Both the position numbers and the translations under genes were made by a program. A DNA stretch of 64,000 nucleotides from an uncultured Verrucomicrobiota bacterium (GTDB lineage Bacteria; Verrucomicrobiota; Kiritimatiellia; CAIQIC01; Lenti-01): NCBI GenBank assembly GCA_937860055.1, contig CALMBO010000012.1, positions 1-64,000 of the forward strand, read 5' to 3'. Below are positions 15,644-24,061 of the stretch, one piece after another. The notes beneath the pieces are model-generated. The model made no database searches. It was not told the DNA's origin and saw only the letters and a program-made list of their open reading frames with translations. The first letter of the stretch is position 1. The number at the start of each line of letters is the position of its first letter.

Positions 15644-16146
15644 AGCAGGGGAATCCAGCACCGATGTCCCATCCTGTGGCCGCTGACGCGCGGGCGTTGT
15701 GGCTGCTGGCGGTGATCCTGGGGCTGGCGGTGGCGGGAAGCGTTGCGCACGCCGGCGAAAGCAATGGGACGGTTGTGGAAGAGGCGTTCCCCCAGCGCGA
15801 TCCCTTCTGGCCCGTTGGATATGTGCCGCCCGCCCCGGAACGGGCGGCGGCGGGATTCGTGACGGATACAAACAACATCGCCTGGCCGGCCCTGCCCGTG
15901 CGCGGCCGTTCCCGCGCCCCCGACGGCACCTTCCGCGTCCTGATCGACGGGGCCGGAGTCGTGGGCGAACAGAAGATCGTGTCCATCCAGTCCAACGGCC
16001 GCTGGTTCCACTGGCGCATCCTCCGCATCGACGAGCGGGGGGTCGAATCCGTCCGGCTGGGAATCACCCGCACCCGATTTCCGGCGAAGTCCGCCGCCCC
16101 GATGAAGACCGTTCCGGATGAACCCCGCAAGGAGAAAACACCATGA
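15640..16146 (+). CDS. pilP: PilP-like periplasmic protein
   Basis: A 168-residue exported protein. It has an N-terminal signal or anchor helix (about residues 20-38, ending VAHAGES). A short disordered stretch with QRDPFWPVGY follows; the RDPF/W motif is common in pilus proteins that hand over to the secretin. A beta domain with VLIDGAGVVGEQKI and a C-terminal SVRLG strand comes last. PilP links the PilN/O pair to the PilQ secretin. It overlaps pilO and pilQ by 4 bases each. No lipobox is visible, unlike proteobacterial PilP. Confidence 0.7.
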   Translation: MKQGNPAPMSHPVAADARALWLLAVILGLAVAGSVAHAGESNGTVVEEAFPQRDPFWPVGYVPPAPERAAAGFVTDTNNIAWPALPVRGRSRAPDGTFRVLIDGAGVVGEQKIVSIQSNGRWFHWRILRIDERGVESVRLGITRTRFPAKSAAPMKTVPDEPRKEKTP

Positions 16147-18908
16147 AACAAGACCTCCCTTCCCGCCCCCTCGCGCTACGGCGCAGCACGCTCCTAGGTC
16201 TCTTTGTGCTGTTCTGTTCCTGCGCCATTCTCATGGGCGACGGCCCCGCCGACCTGGTGGATGCCGCCCGCGATTCGAAGGACCGGCTGGATGCCGCTTC
16301 GCTGGACGGGCGCGAAGCCGCCATGGGCGAGCCCATGCCCGGTCTTCAGGAAGGGCCGGGTGAATTGGAGATGCCCGCCGCCAATGCGCCGGAAGAGCTT
16401 TCGGAGACCGCCGGCGAAAAGCCTGCTTCCCCGGCGCCGGAGGAGATCGAATTCGTTGATTTCGCGGAAGGCGACGAGGAGGCGGCCTCCAAGCTGCAGA
16501 CCCGCCAGGTGAACGGAATCGAGCTGATCACCGTTTCGCTGAACGATGCAACGCTGGAAGACACGGTTCGCATCTTCTCCCAGACGGCCGGCGCCAACAT
16601 CATCGCCGCCAACACGCTGCTGAAGGACCGCAAGGTCACGGTCAACCTCCATGACGTGGAATGGCTGTCCGCCATGCGCGCGATCCTGGATGTCCACGAC
16701 CTCGTTCTTGTCGAGCGGACGCCCAATTCCAAGGTGTACAGCATCCAGATCCGGCAGCCCGACGCCCCCGAGCCCACCAAGGTCGAAACCTTCTTCCTGG
16801 ATTTCACCACGGCCAGCGATCTCCTGATCCCCGTCACCGGGCTGGTGGGATCCAACGCCGTCATGACCATGGCGTCCCGCAATGCATTCGTGATCCGTTC
16901 GACCGAGGCCCGGCTGAACGAAGTCCGGGAAGTCATCAAGAAGCTCGACCGCCCGGGCCGGCAGGTGCTGATCGAGACCAAGATCATGGAACTGTCCGAC
17001 GATGCGGTGAAGCAGCTGGGCATCGATTGGAGCATCCTGTCCGGATACAAGGTCGGCGTGACGGACATGAAGTGGGAGATGACGGACACGGCCCAGCGCG
17101 ACCATCTGGACCGGGATCGTTCCCTGGCCTACGGGCTGCAGGGCACCCAGTGGGGAAGCATGGATTTCCGGGACCAGGACGGCGAACGGGTCTCGGCCGC
17201 CGCCTATGATTCCTGGGGAACCCAGCCCGGCTTCGGAACGTACGATGTGAGTTCGGAGAGCGAATCCGGCTGGCAAAGCACGCCCAATGTGCTGATGGAG
17301 CAGGAATGGGAAGGCACGCCGGCCACCTATTCCGTGTCGCAGCAGGGATACGGCAGCGCCAGCGAATCCGTGAATGAACGCATTTCCAACCAGATGTACG
17401 ACGACGTCAAAACGGCCATCCTGTCGCCGGTCGATTTCTCCCTGGTGCTGAGCGCGTTGGAAACGATGGACGGGGTCAGCGTCGTGTCCAATCCCAAGAT
17501 GATCGTGACGAGCGGCTCCACGAATTCGTTCTTCAGCATCGGCCAGCGGGATCCGATCATCGCGTCGGAAATCAAGGAAGGGACGGAGGAAAGCCCGGGC
17601 GACACGATCAGCGCGAAGCTGGACACCTCGATTTCCACGGATTTCATCGAGGGCGGCTATCTCCGGACCGGCATCGACCTGAAGGTGATCGCGACGGTCA
17701 AGACCGACGACTACATCGAGGCGTTCATCAATCCTTCCCTGCGCCGCCTGCTGGATTTCAAGGAAGTGGGCATCAATTCCTGGCCCATCATCTCCCTCAA
17801 GGAGATCGGCACCACCTTCACCCTGCGCAGCGGGCAGACCGTGGCGATCGGCGGATTGACGGACGTGCAGGACCAGAAGGTGACCAAGCGCGTTCCCGTT
17901 CTCGGGAGCATCCCGTTCCTCGGGCGCCTGTTCTCGCATGAAAAGACCATCAAGAAGCAGGTTGAAACGGTCATCTTCGTGACCTTGTCCATCGCCGATC
18001 CGGGCTCCTTGAAGGAAAACGCGGGAGTCCCCGAAGATGCGCGGCTGGTCTATTCGCGCCGGCAGCTGGAACGGGCCCAGCAGAAGCAGCTGCGGCAGGA
18101 GCTCGATGCGCAGGAGGCCGCCGACCAGTCGGCCGCGATGGAAGAGCAGGGGCGGGTCCTGGGTCCGTCGTCGATGTTCTCCTTCATCCGCTACGTGCCG
18201 GAGAACCGGAACCTCTTCCTGCGCCTGCGCGACGGCCAGGGCCTGATGTATTTCGATGTTCCGGCGGCCGTCTACAGCCAGCTGGTGGCTTCGGCCGACA
18301 CGCTGGAATCGACCTACAAGTCCCTGATCCAGGGCAAGTTCAAGAGCCTGCCGCAGGACAAGGACGTGCTGGCCAAATTCAAGAAATGGTCCCGCAGCCA
18401 CAAGTCGGAAACGGGCGACGTGCGCGTGGTTGATTCCCCGACGGCGCCGGCGGAGCCTCCGGCGGCCGCTCCGGCGGCGGAAACGGCAGCCGAGGCTGAA
18501 GCGCCGGCTTCCGAAACAGCTCCGGCGGCAGAACCTGCTCCGGAATCGGCGGTGGTGTCGGAACCGGCTGTAGTGGAGACGGCGCCGGAAACCGGGACGG
18601 TGGCCCCCGAAACGGCCCCTGTCGCAGAGCCTGCTCCGGAACCGGCGGCTGTTCCGGCGGCGGAACCAGTGCCCGAAGCCGGGGCGGCAGCCCCCGAAAC
18701 GACTCCGGCGGCGGAACCCGTCCCGGAATCAAAGGCGGTTGCAGAGCCGGTTTCGGCGGCCAAGATGGATTCGGATGTGATCATGCCGCCCATCGTCGAG
18801 ACGAAATCCGCGGCGAAAAAGGGCAGGAAAAAGGCGGCGGCTTCGAAGTCCGAAGAGAAATCCGCAGTGACGGAAGACAAGCCGGAGTCCGACGCGAAGG
18901 ACCAATAG
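16143..18908 (+). CDS. pilQ: Type IV pilus secretin (PilQ) with long Ala/Pro/Glu tail
   Basis: The 921-residue protein forms the outer-membrane pore for the pilus. Residues 1-32 are a signal sequence. About 120-200 hold an STN/N0-like domain, and 215-270 a NolW-type N1 domain ending in KKLDRPGRQVLIETKIMEL. The secretin core spans about 275-620, with VSNPKMIVTSG, the strand GQTVAIGGLTD and VPVLGSIPFLGRLF. After it comes an extra 300 residues: a helical part, then a low-complexity Ala/Pro/Glu segment (about 765-872) and a Lys-rich end. The tail is unusual for PilQ. It could cross the peptidoglycan or contact the cell surface. A terminator follows 48 bases later. Confidence 0.93.
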   Translation: MKQDLPSRPLALRRSTLLGLFVLFCSCAILMGDGPADLVDAARDSKDRLDAASLDGREAAMGEPMPGLQEGPGELEMPAANAPEELSETAGEKPASPAPEEIEFVDFAEGDEEAASKLQTRQVNGIELITVSLNDATLEDTVRIFSQTAGANIIAANTLLKDRKVTVNLHDVEWLSAMRAILDVHDLVLVERTPNSKVYSIQIRQPDAPEPTKVETFFLDFTTASDLLIPVTGLVGSNAVMTMASRNAFVIRSTEARLNEVREVIKKLDRPGRQVLIETKIMELSDDAVKQLGIDWSILSGYKVGVTDMKWEMTDTAQRDHLDRDRSLAYGLQGTQWGSMDFRDQDGERVSAAAYDSWGTQPGFGTYDVSSESESGWQSTPNVLMEQEWEGTPATYSVSQQGYGSASESVNERISNQMYDDVKTAILSPVDFSLVLSALETMDGVSVVSNPKMIVTSGSTNSFFSIGQRDPIIASEIKEGTEESPGDTISAKLDTSISTDFIEGGYLRTGIDLKVIATVKTDDYIEAFINPSLRRLLDFKEVGINSWPIISLKEIGTTFTLRSGQTVAIGGLTDVQDQKVTKRVPVLGSIPFLGRLFSHEKTIKKQVETVIFVTLSIADPGSLKENAGVPEDARLVYSRRQLERAQQKQLRQELDAQEAADQSAAMEEQGRVLGPSSMFSFIRYVPENRNLFLRLRDGQGLMYFDVPAAVYSQLVASADTLESTYKSLIQGKFKSLPQDKDVLAKFKKWSRSHKSETGDVRVVDSPTAPAEPPAAAPAAETAAEAEAPASETAPAAEPAPESAVVSEPAVVETAPETGTVAPETAPVAEPAPEPAAVPAAEPVPEAGAAAPETTPAAEPVPESKAVAEPVSAAKMDSDVIMPPIVETKSAAKKGRKKAAASKSEEKSAVTEDKPESDAKDQ

Positions 18909-18955
18909 GGCGCTTCGAACCGAAGCCGGCCATCGGTTAGGGCCGGTAAATACAG

Positions 18956-18988
18956 CAGCCCTGCGCCTCCTGCGCAGGGCTGTTTTTA
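18956..18988 (+). terminator. Rho-independent terminator of the pilM-Q operon
   Basis: CAGCCCTGCGC (18956-18966) pairs perfectly with GCGCAGGGCTG (18972-18982) around a 5-base loop, followed by TTTTTAT. Confidence 0.88.
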
Positions 18989-19066
18989 TCTTTGGATATT
19001 CCGCGCCCCGCGCTTTCGTCGGTGGCATTGGCATCCAAGGCATTTTAGAGCATTTTCGGGTTCATT

Positions 19067-19129
19067 GCCGCCGCGCCCGGAGGGAGCGGGGATTCTTGGA
19101 AAACGACCAGCCCCAGCAGGGCCGGCTAC
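19067..19129. repeat. BIME-like pair of REP sequences, copy 1
   Basis: A 63-bp unit made of two GC-rich imperfect palindromes in opposite orientation around the linker TTCTTGGAAAACGACC, ending in the tetranucleotide CTAC (GTAG on the other strand). GTAG heads are typical of REPs mobilised by REP-associated transposases. This copy is the more diverged one and lacks a clean GTAG at its left end. Confidence 0.6.
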
Positions 19130-19509
19130 GGCAAATTGAAATCCGCCTTGGCGCATTTTTGATTTTCCGCAGCGGATTCCATGCGGCAGGTCATCCCGGG
19201 CCTGTCGAGGGATCTTTTCCCCATGCAACCGGCCAGCCGTGGGCCTGAACCCGAGATGTTTCGACTTCGGCGCGGTGCGCCTCCGCTCAACATGGCCGGA
19301 GGCCTGGCGAACTTCATCCGGTGCAGGACTGCCCGGTCGGGTGACCGGGCCTGCCGTTCGGGGCCGGTTACCCGGATGGGAATGGGGATGCGAAAAGATT
19401 CAAAAGGGGAGCTTGCGGGGAATGCAAAAGGGGCCGAATCAAGCGGAAGGCGGGCGGGGCGTTCGACTCCGCCTGTCCGCCCGCGCCTTAAAGTATTTCC
19501 GGATGTAAT

Positions 19510-19572
19510 GTAGCCGCGCGCGGTGGGCGCGGGACTTCTTGGAAAACGACCGGCCCCAGCGGGGCCGGCTAC
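19510..19572. repeat. BIME-like pair of REP sequences, copy 2
   Basis: Starts GTAGCCGCGCGCGG and ends CCAGCGGGGCCGGCTAC, with the same linker TTCTTGGAAAACGACC and the same total length (63 bp) as copy 1, 443 bp away. The right palindrome CCGGCCCC-AGC-GGGGCCGG is perfect. The inward-facing GTAG heads define a BIME. Confidence 0.65.
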
Positions 19573-19590
19573 AGAAAATTGGAATCGGCT

Positions 19591-20559
19591 CTAATTCCAC
19601 CAGCCGTCGATGACGATGTTCACGCGGTTGTTCGTGGAAGCATCGATCCGGTCATAATCGAAGACGCCGGCGGCGCCGTTGAACCGGATGTTTCCGCCGG
19701 CCATCAGGGTGCCTGTAAACTGTAGTTCGCCTTGGCCATTCTGCAAAACATTTCCCGTGACATAGAGCATGCCGTTCACGGTTGCCGTCTGGCTTTTCGG
19801 CACTTGGAGGGTTAGATCCCCCTTGATGATGGTGATGCCGACAAAATTGGTCTCTTTCTTCACCAGCAGATCGCCTTCGATGATATTCAGCATTCCCGCA
19901 GCATCGGCTTCGGCCAAATATTCTTGGAACACGGGATCGTCCAGGGCGGGGAAGGGAACCAATCTCCAGCCGTGCTGGAACTCCACGGGGAAATCCTGCC
20001 AGTTTTGGCCGGACACCACCGAGTTGGAGGTAATGCCGGCCCATCCGCCGCCGGGTGGGACGTAGAAGCCCCCGTTGCATTGGATGCCCCCGTCGATTTC
20101 GGGCACGCCATTGAAGTCCGTATCCCCGTTTGAGAAGAGGGTATAATCCAGGAACCACAGGTAATAGGTGTCGCGCAAGGTGGTCCCGACGCGGTGGTCG
20201 GCGCGGCCGAAGTGGCCGAGGGAGGTCATGACGATGCGGCCGGCGTTGTCGTTGGTTCGGGGGGCGAGCGTGACGGTGTAGAAGCCGTCGCCGAACGGGA
20301 TCTCGTTGTACAGCGTGGAGATAGTGCGCAGGTTCCAGTTCGTGCGCAGGGTGCTGTAGGCGCGGTTGATGCCGGCTTCGGCGATGGCCTTGGCGCGGAT
20401 CCGGTCGGTCAGCAGGCGCACGCGGAACACGCCGGAGGCCACGAAGGCCGACAGGCTGCCGACGATCACCATGGTGATCAGGATCACGCTCATTGCCGAC
20501 ACCAGCGCCGATCCGCGCCGCCGGGGCTTCACCGTTTTCTTTGATTGAGCGTTTTGCAT
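19591..20559 (-). CDS. PilX-like minor pilus protein
   Basis: A 322-residue protein whose basic start (KKTVKPRRRGSALVSAMSV) leads into one membrane helix at about residues 16-38, followed by RAKAIAEAGINRAY. This arrangement is typical of PilX/GspK-like minor pilins that lack the classic Glu5. The remainder is beta-rich and Asn/Gly-rich. The C-terminal third has a parallel-beta style run (IIKGDLTLQVP, GMLYVTGNVLQNG, GTLMAGGNIRFNG) like polymer-forming or bactofilin-type repeats. It is the last gene of a minus-strand prepilin operon, 9 bases after its neighbour, and probably caps or decorates the pilus. Confidence 0.7.
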   Translation of the reverse strand: MQNAQSKKTVKPRRRGSALVSAMSVILITMVIVGSLSAFVASGVFRVRLLTDRIRAKAIAEAGINRAYSTLRTNWNLRTISTLYNEIPFGDGFYTVTLAPRTNDNAGRIVMTSLGHFGRADHRVGTTLRDTYYLWFLDYTLFSNGDTDFNGVPEIDGGIQCNGGFYVPPGGGWAGITSNSVVSGQNWQDFPVEFQHGWRLVPFPALDDPVFQEYLAEADAAGMLNIIEGDLLVKKETNFVGITIIKGDLTLQVPKSQTATVNGMLYVTGNVLQNGQGELQFTGTLMAGGNIRFNGAAGVFDYDRIDASTNNRVNIVIDGWWN

Positions 20560-20568
20560 GGGGGTTCC

Positions 20569-22614
20569 TTAGTTCCGCGGGACGATTTCGGCGAAGGCGG
20601 AGGACACCAGCCGGTTGGTCTTGCCGGCCGACACCGTGTAATCCCGGATGACCTCGATGTAGGCGTTGACTTCCTGGACCATTGGAAAGCCGTTGACCAG
20701 CACTTCGTAGACGCCGTGGTCCGGGCCGGTGGCGAAGATGCCGGACAGGTCGACATAGCGCCGTCCGCCGGCCCACGACAGCGTGAAATTCCGCACTTCC
20801 GGCGTGGTCAGCGCGTCGATGCCCGGCATCATCCGGATCTGGACCTGGGCGTAGCGGCCGTAGATGCCGGGCGGCAGGCCCATCTGGGCCGGCACGATGT
20901 TGGTCCATGCCGTTGCATCGGACATGTCGTTGCTGGTTCCGCCCCGGACCCTCAGTTCGACCACGGAATTGCTGGGCTGGGAGGCATCCCAGGTGAACGA
21001 GTCATAGGAGGGGTTTTCCAGCTTGGTGTCGATGACCTGCGAGGTGAAGAGGCCTTCGGGCGAATAGCCCGTTCGGAAGGATTCGAGGACCAGGATGTTG
21101 GTTGTCGCCACCATGTCGGCGCGGCCGCTCCAATCCCCGTGGAGATCGTTGGTCGGGATGTCGGTGATGTAGAAGCAGGAAGGATTGGTGCTGGCGGAAG
21201 GGCCTGCCCAAAATTTCTTGGGGTAGGGGTAGGCGTGGACGGAATTGGTGAAATGGACGCCGACGACGTAGCTCTTGTCCCTGTCGATCATGAACGCCGT
21301 CTTGCCGCTGTCGATCGTCCAGGGGGAGCTGTTGATGGAGGCGCGCAGCGAGCCGCCGAAAAGGAAATCCCTCCGGGTTTCGGGGATGTAGTCCATGGCC
21401 CGGGAGAAATCCGCCGGCGCCACTGACTCGGCGATGAAAGCGCCATTGATGGCGAGGGAGCCGGAGAAGCGGGCCCAGACATTGGTGCCGTTGAAGCCGA
21501 TCCAGCCGCCGTCGAAACCTTCCACGATGTCGCTGCCGCGCACAAAGACCCGGACCGCCATGGAGGTCGGCATGGCATAGAAGCCGCCCCACCAGTACAG
21601 GCTCCGCGTCTGGTTGGTGGCGAACCAGTTGGTGCCGTTGCCGTCCAGGCGCAGACCGTAGGCGTTGGGCTGGGTGCCGCCCGCGCGGAAGAGCCGGACC
21701 ACGTCCGAGTATTTCACGCCGTCGCCGAAGAAAGCCCGTTCCTCCCAGCCGTCGTTGTCCATCTGCAGCGTGAACTCATCGCCCACCGCCATGGCCGCGA
21801 AGCCCAGCCGGGAATTCACGCTCCACAGGTCGTTGGAGCCCATGTTTTCCACGGTCGGCTGGGGGCCTGCGCCGCTGGCGACCACGTTTTGATGTTCGGC
21901 CTCGAGGGGCAGGCCGCTGCCGTAGACCGTCAGCGTGTCCACGCCCAGCCCGTAGCCGGAGCTGGAGGGGTTTTGGTCGTCCACGCGGAAGGTAAGCCGG
22001 TTGGGACCGTCATCCATGATGGCCCGGCCCAGCCGGATGTCGCGGCGGTCTTCCGCCGGCGAATAGGCGTCGAACCCCGTTCCGTTGATGTTCAGCTCCC
22101 ACTGGACGGGATTCTGGATCAGGACGCGGGTGGTGGCGCCGCCGGCCGTGTAGGTGGAGCCCGCATCGACCACGTCTCCCAACTCATCTTCGCGTCCATC
22201 GGGATCCGGATCATAGGAAGGGATCACGGTGCGGAGCACCTGGCTCGGCTCGAGTTCCTTGTGATAGATGATGGTGGAGTCCCAGGCGATGCTGCCGTCG
22301 TCCTGCCGGATGATGGGGTTGGTGCCCTCCACGATGGGGAAGCTGATGGCCTGGTAGGGGCCGGGGCCGGGGGGATACAGCAGGATTTCGCTGCGGGCGG
22401 TGCGCCACAGGTCGGCCCTCAGGCGCTCGACCAGCAGGCTGGCGTCCAGATCGAGGTCCGACTGGGCGGCGGCCATCCGTTCGTTGCGGACCACGAAGAC
22501 CAGGGAAGCGGTCGAGACCGTGAGCACCAGGCCCAGGATGACCGCCGCCAGCAGGACTTCGACCACGGTGAAGCCGCTGCGGTTTGAAACGCGATGGAGG
22601 GTGGGCGGGTTCAT
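20569..22614 (-). CDS. Giant prepilin-like protein (PilW-type N-terminus)
   Basis: This 681-residue protein begins with a class III leader cut after Gly14 (SNRSG-FTVVEVLLAAVILG), with Glu at mature position 5. Minor pilins are usually 150-350 residues. Here about 640 residues of beta-rich, Asn/Asp/Trp-rich sequence follow the pilin helix, with runs such as DGGWIGFNGTNVWARFSGSL, and a domain near 540-640 (VIDTKLENPSYDSFTWD, TTPEVRNFTLSWAGG) that looks like a jelly-roll or carbohydrate-binding fold. I infer a tip adhesin or a large minor pilin. It overlaps the upstream prepilin gene by 4 bases. Confidence 0.75.
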   Translation of the reverse strand: MNPPTLHRVSNRSGFTVVEVLLAAVILGLVLTVSTASLVFVVRNERMAAAQSDLDLDASLLVERLRADLWRTARSEILLYPPGPGPYQAISFPIVEGTNPIIRQDDGSIAWDSTIIYHKELEPSQVLRTVIPSYDPDPDGREDELGDVVDAGSTYTAGGATTRVLIQNPVQWELNINGTGFDAYSPAEDRRDIRLGRAIMDDGPNRLTFRVDDQNPSSSGYGLGVDTLTVYGSGLPLEAEHQNVVASGAGPQPTVENMGSNDLWSVNSRLGFAAMAVGDEFTLQMDNDGWEERAFFGDGVKYSDVVRLFRAGGTQPNAYGLRLDGNGTNWFATNQTRSLYWWGGFYAMPTSMAVRVFVRGSDIVEGFDGGWIGFNGTNVWARFSGSLAINGAFIAESVAPADFSRAMDYIPETRRDFLFGGSLRASINSSPWTIDSGKTAFMIDRDKSYVVGVHFTNSVHAYPYPKKFWAGPSASTNPSCFYITDIPTNDLHGDWSGRADMVATTNILVLESFRTGYSPEGLFTSQVIDTKLENPSYDSFTWDASQPSNSVVELRVRGGTSNDMSDATAWTNIVPAQMGLPPGIYGRYAQVQIRMMPGIDALTTPEVRNFTLSWAGGRRYVDLSGIFATGPDHGVYEVLVNGFPMVQEVNAYIEVIRDYTVSAGKTNRLVSSAFAEIVPRN

Positions 22615-23063
22615 GGCGAGTTGTAGGTGGTGAGAATGGTGGACACGGTGACCGACAGCCGGTTGGTCGCCGAACGGATGAACGTCGGCGACCAGACGGT
22701 TACGGCGATGCGGGTGAGGTCTGGATCGCCGTGCAGCGTGTTTTCGATCGTGGTGGAGCGCCGGAAATCGCCGTTGATGTCGGTCAATCCCAGTTCATCC
22801 ACGGCGACCCACGATTCCACCAGCAATCCCATGTTGCCCAAAGGCAGGTTCTTGGCGAATTCGACCCGGTTGTTGGCGATGATGGCGGCGGTGTAGTGGT
22901 ATTGGGCCGCCTGCCGGGACTGCATGGCCATGAGCAGGACCCGGTACACGCCCGCCATGCCAAGGGCCAGGATGGCCAGGGCCACCATGATTTCGACGAA
23001 GGTGAACCCGGCGGAGGCCTTTGGCCCGGCACCATTCCTTCGGGATGGTTCGATTACATGCAC
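22611..23063 (-). CDS. Minor prepilin (PilV/GspI-like)
   Basis: I place the start at GTG 23063, with GGAG 8 bases upstream. Longer frames would overlap the previous gene. The 150-residue product has a leader ending KASAG before FTFVEIMVALAILALG, with Glu at mature position 5. The body is a small alpha/beta pilin domain (RVEFAKNLPLGN, RRSTTIENTL, TRIAVTVWSP). Lengths and order (short V-like, long W-like, X-like) match minor pilin cassettes that prime pilus assembly. Confidence 0.82.
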   Translation of the reverse strand: MHVIEPSRRNGAGPKASAGFTFVEIMVALAILALGMAGVYRVLLMAMQSRQAAQYHYTAAIIANNRVEFAKNLPLGNMGLLVESWVAVDELGLTDINGDFRRSTTIENTLHGDPDLTRIAVTVWSPTFIRSATNRLSVTVSTILTTYNSP

Positions 23064-23067
23064 GCGT

Positions 23068-23631
23068 TCATCTCCGGTTGTTGCCCGATATCCATCTGGT
23101 GATCTGGTCATAGTATTGCGTGGACAGTTCGCGCAGGGCCACAAACGTGTCTTCTCCGATCCCCGCCAGCAGTCCGAACGTCAAGGCGCAGAGGAAGGGC
23201 CGGCCGGAACGCGAAACCAGGAAATACAGGCTGTAGCCGGGGATCACCAGGCAAAGGAAGCCCGTGAAGATGTCCTCCTTGGCGGCCAGGACCACCACGA
23301 CCAGGTGCAAGGCCAGCGCGACCCACGGGCCATACATCTGGAATTCGTCCTGCAGGTCCAGCCATCCGTAGTACCGGATTCCGGCCATGGCGGCGCCCAG
23401 CACCAGGAACAGCAGCCAAGCCAGGCGGTTGTAGTAATTGGCCAGCCGGAGCGAGGACGGCTTCTTCTTTTGCGCATCCGGACGGGGGGGTTCCGGCGTC
23501 GACAAAACGGGGGGCGGAGGGGCGGACTCGGGGATATCCGCCGGGCTGCCGGAAGCGTTGCCGGCCTTCCGCAGGCGCAGGGCCTGCCTGGGCGGCTCCG
23601 GAGACTGCTCTTGTGGTTGGTTGTCGGTCAT
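23068..23631 (-). CDS. Small polytopic membrane protein of unknown function
   Basis: A 187-residue protein with a Pro-rich cytoplasmic N-terminus (1-62, ending KKKPSSLRLANYYNRLAW) and about four membrane helices (roughly 68-86, 102-118, 123-140, 146-164). The C-terminus LSTQYYDQITRWISGNNRR is soluble. No family motif is recognised. It is the first gene of the minus-strand prepilin operon, with 4 bases to the next start, so a role in pilin export or anchoring is possible but unproven. Confidence 0.6.
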   Translation of the reverse strand: MTDNQPQEQSPEPPRQALRLRKAGNASGSPADIPESAPPPPVLSTPEPPRPDAQKKKPSSLRLANYYNRLAWLLFLVLGAAMAGIRYYGWLDLQDEFQMYGPWVALALHLVVVVLAAKEDIFTGFLCLVIPGYSLYFLVSRSGRPFLCALTFGLLAGIGEDTFVALRELSTQYYDQITRWISGNNRR

Positions 23632-24061
23632 GCGGGCTCCCGGGAAATCAAACAGGGGGGAACGATGCCGCCTTCTCGCGGGTACGGAAACTTCGGAAAC
23701 GGCGGGAATCAGAACCGAGAATCTCCGGACCCATCGACGCGGCTACCGTCTTTGACTTCATATCAATACCTTAACATTCGCATCGACAGATTGCATACAA
23801 AAACAACCAAGATCCTCATTCATGTTCCGCGCCTGAAGAAAGAAGCGCTACGCCTTAAGCAACAGTCGGTTGCGCCATCTCGCCGGAAATGTTGTATCGG
23901 TTTTCCGGTGTGGAGTAAATGGGTACTTTTGCATTTGGCGACGATTTTCGAGGTGGACCGTTTGACCTTCCGGCGGGCGATCTTTCTTTTCTCTTTTCGC
24001 GGGGGAGGGGGGCGGGTAGGATGCGCGGGATGTTTGTCCAAGGAAGATCGGAAAGAGCGAG
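23632..24061. other. Divergent intergenic region, prepilin operon / trpS
   Basis: No gene is visible. The central part (about 23750-23950) is clearly less GC-rich than its surroundings. A G-run GGGGGAGGGGGGCGGG (24001-24016) directly precedes TAGGAT (24017-24022), a possible -10 for trpS, with only a weak -35 (TTTTCG at 23994-23999). I see no T-box or leader peptide with repeated Trp codons. Confidence 0.4.

Larger units (their letters stand above)
18989..19590. other. Repeat-bearing gap between convergent pilus operons
   Basis: I see no gene in these 600 bases. They hold two 63-bp REP pairs (19067-19129 and 19510-19572), whose similarity runs on for about 15 more bases, and a hairpin GCCCGGTC-GGGT-GACCGGGC at 19331-19350. 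A decayed repeat-like stretch lies at about 19180-19230 (GTCATCCCGGGCCTGTCGAG). It is a landing strip for mobile repeats rather than a coding region. Confidence 0.6.

Noticed and set aside
23632-24061. T-box or Trp attenuator before trpS
   Set aside because: No T-box core, antiterminator or Trp-rich leader peptide was found.
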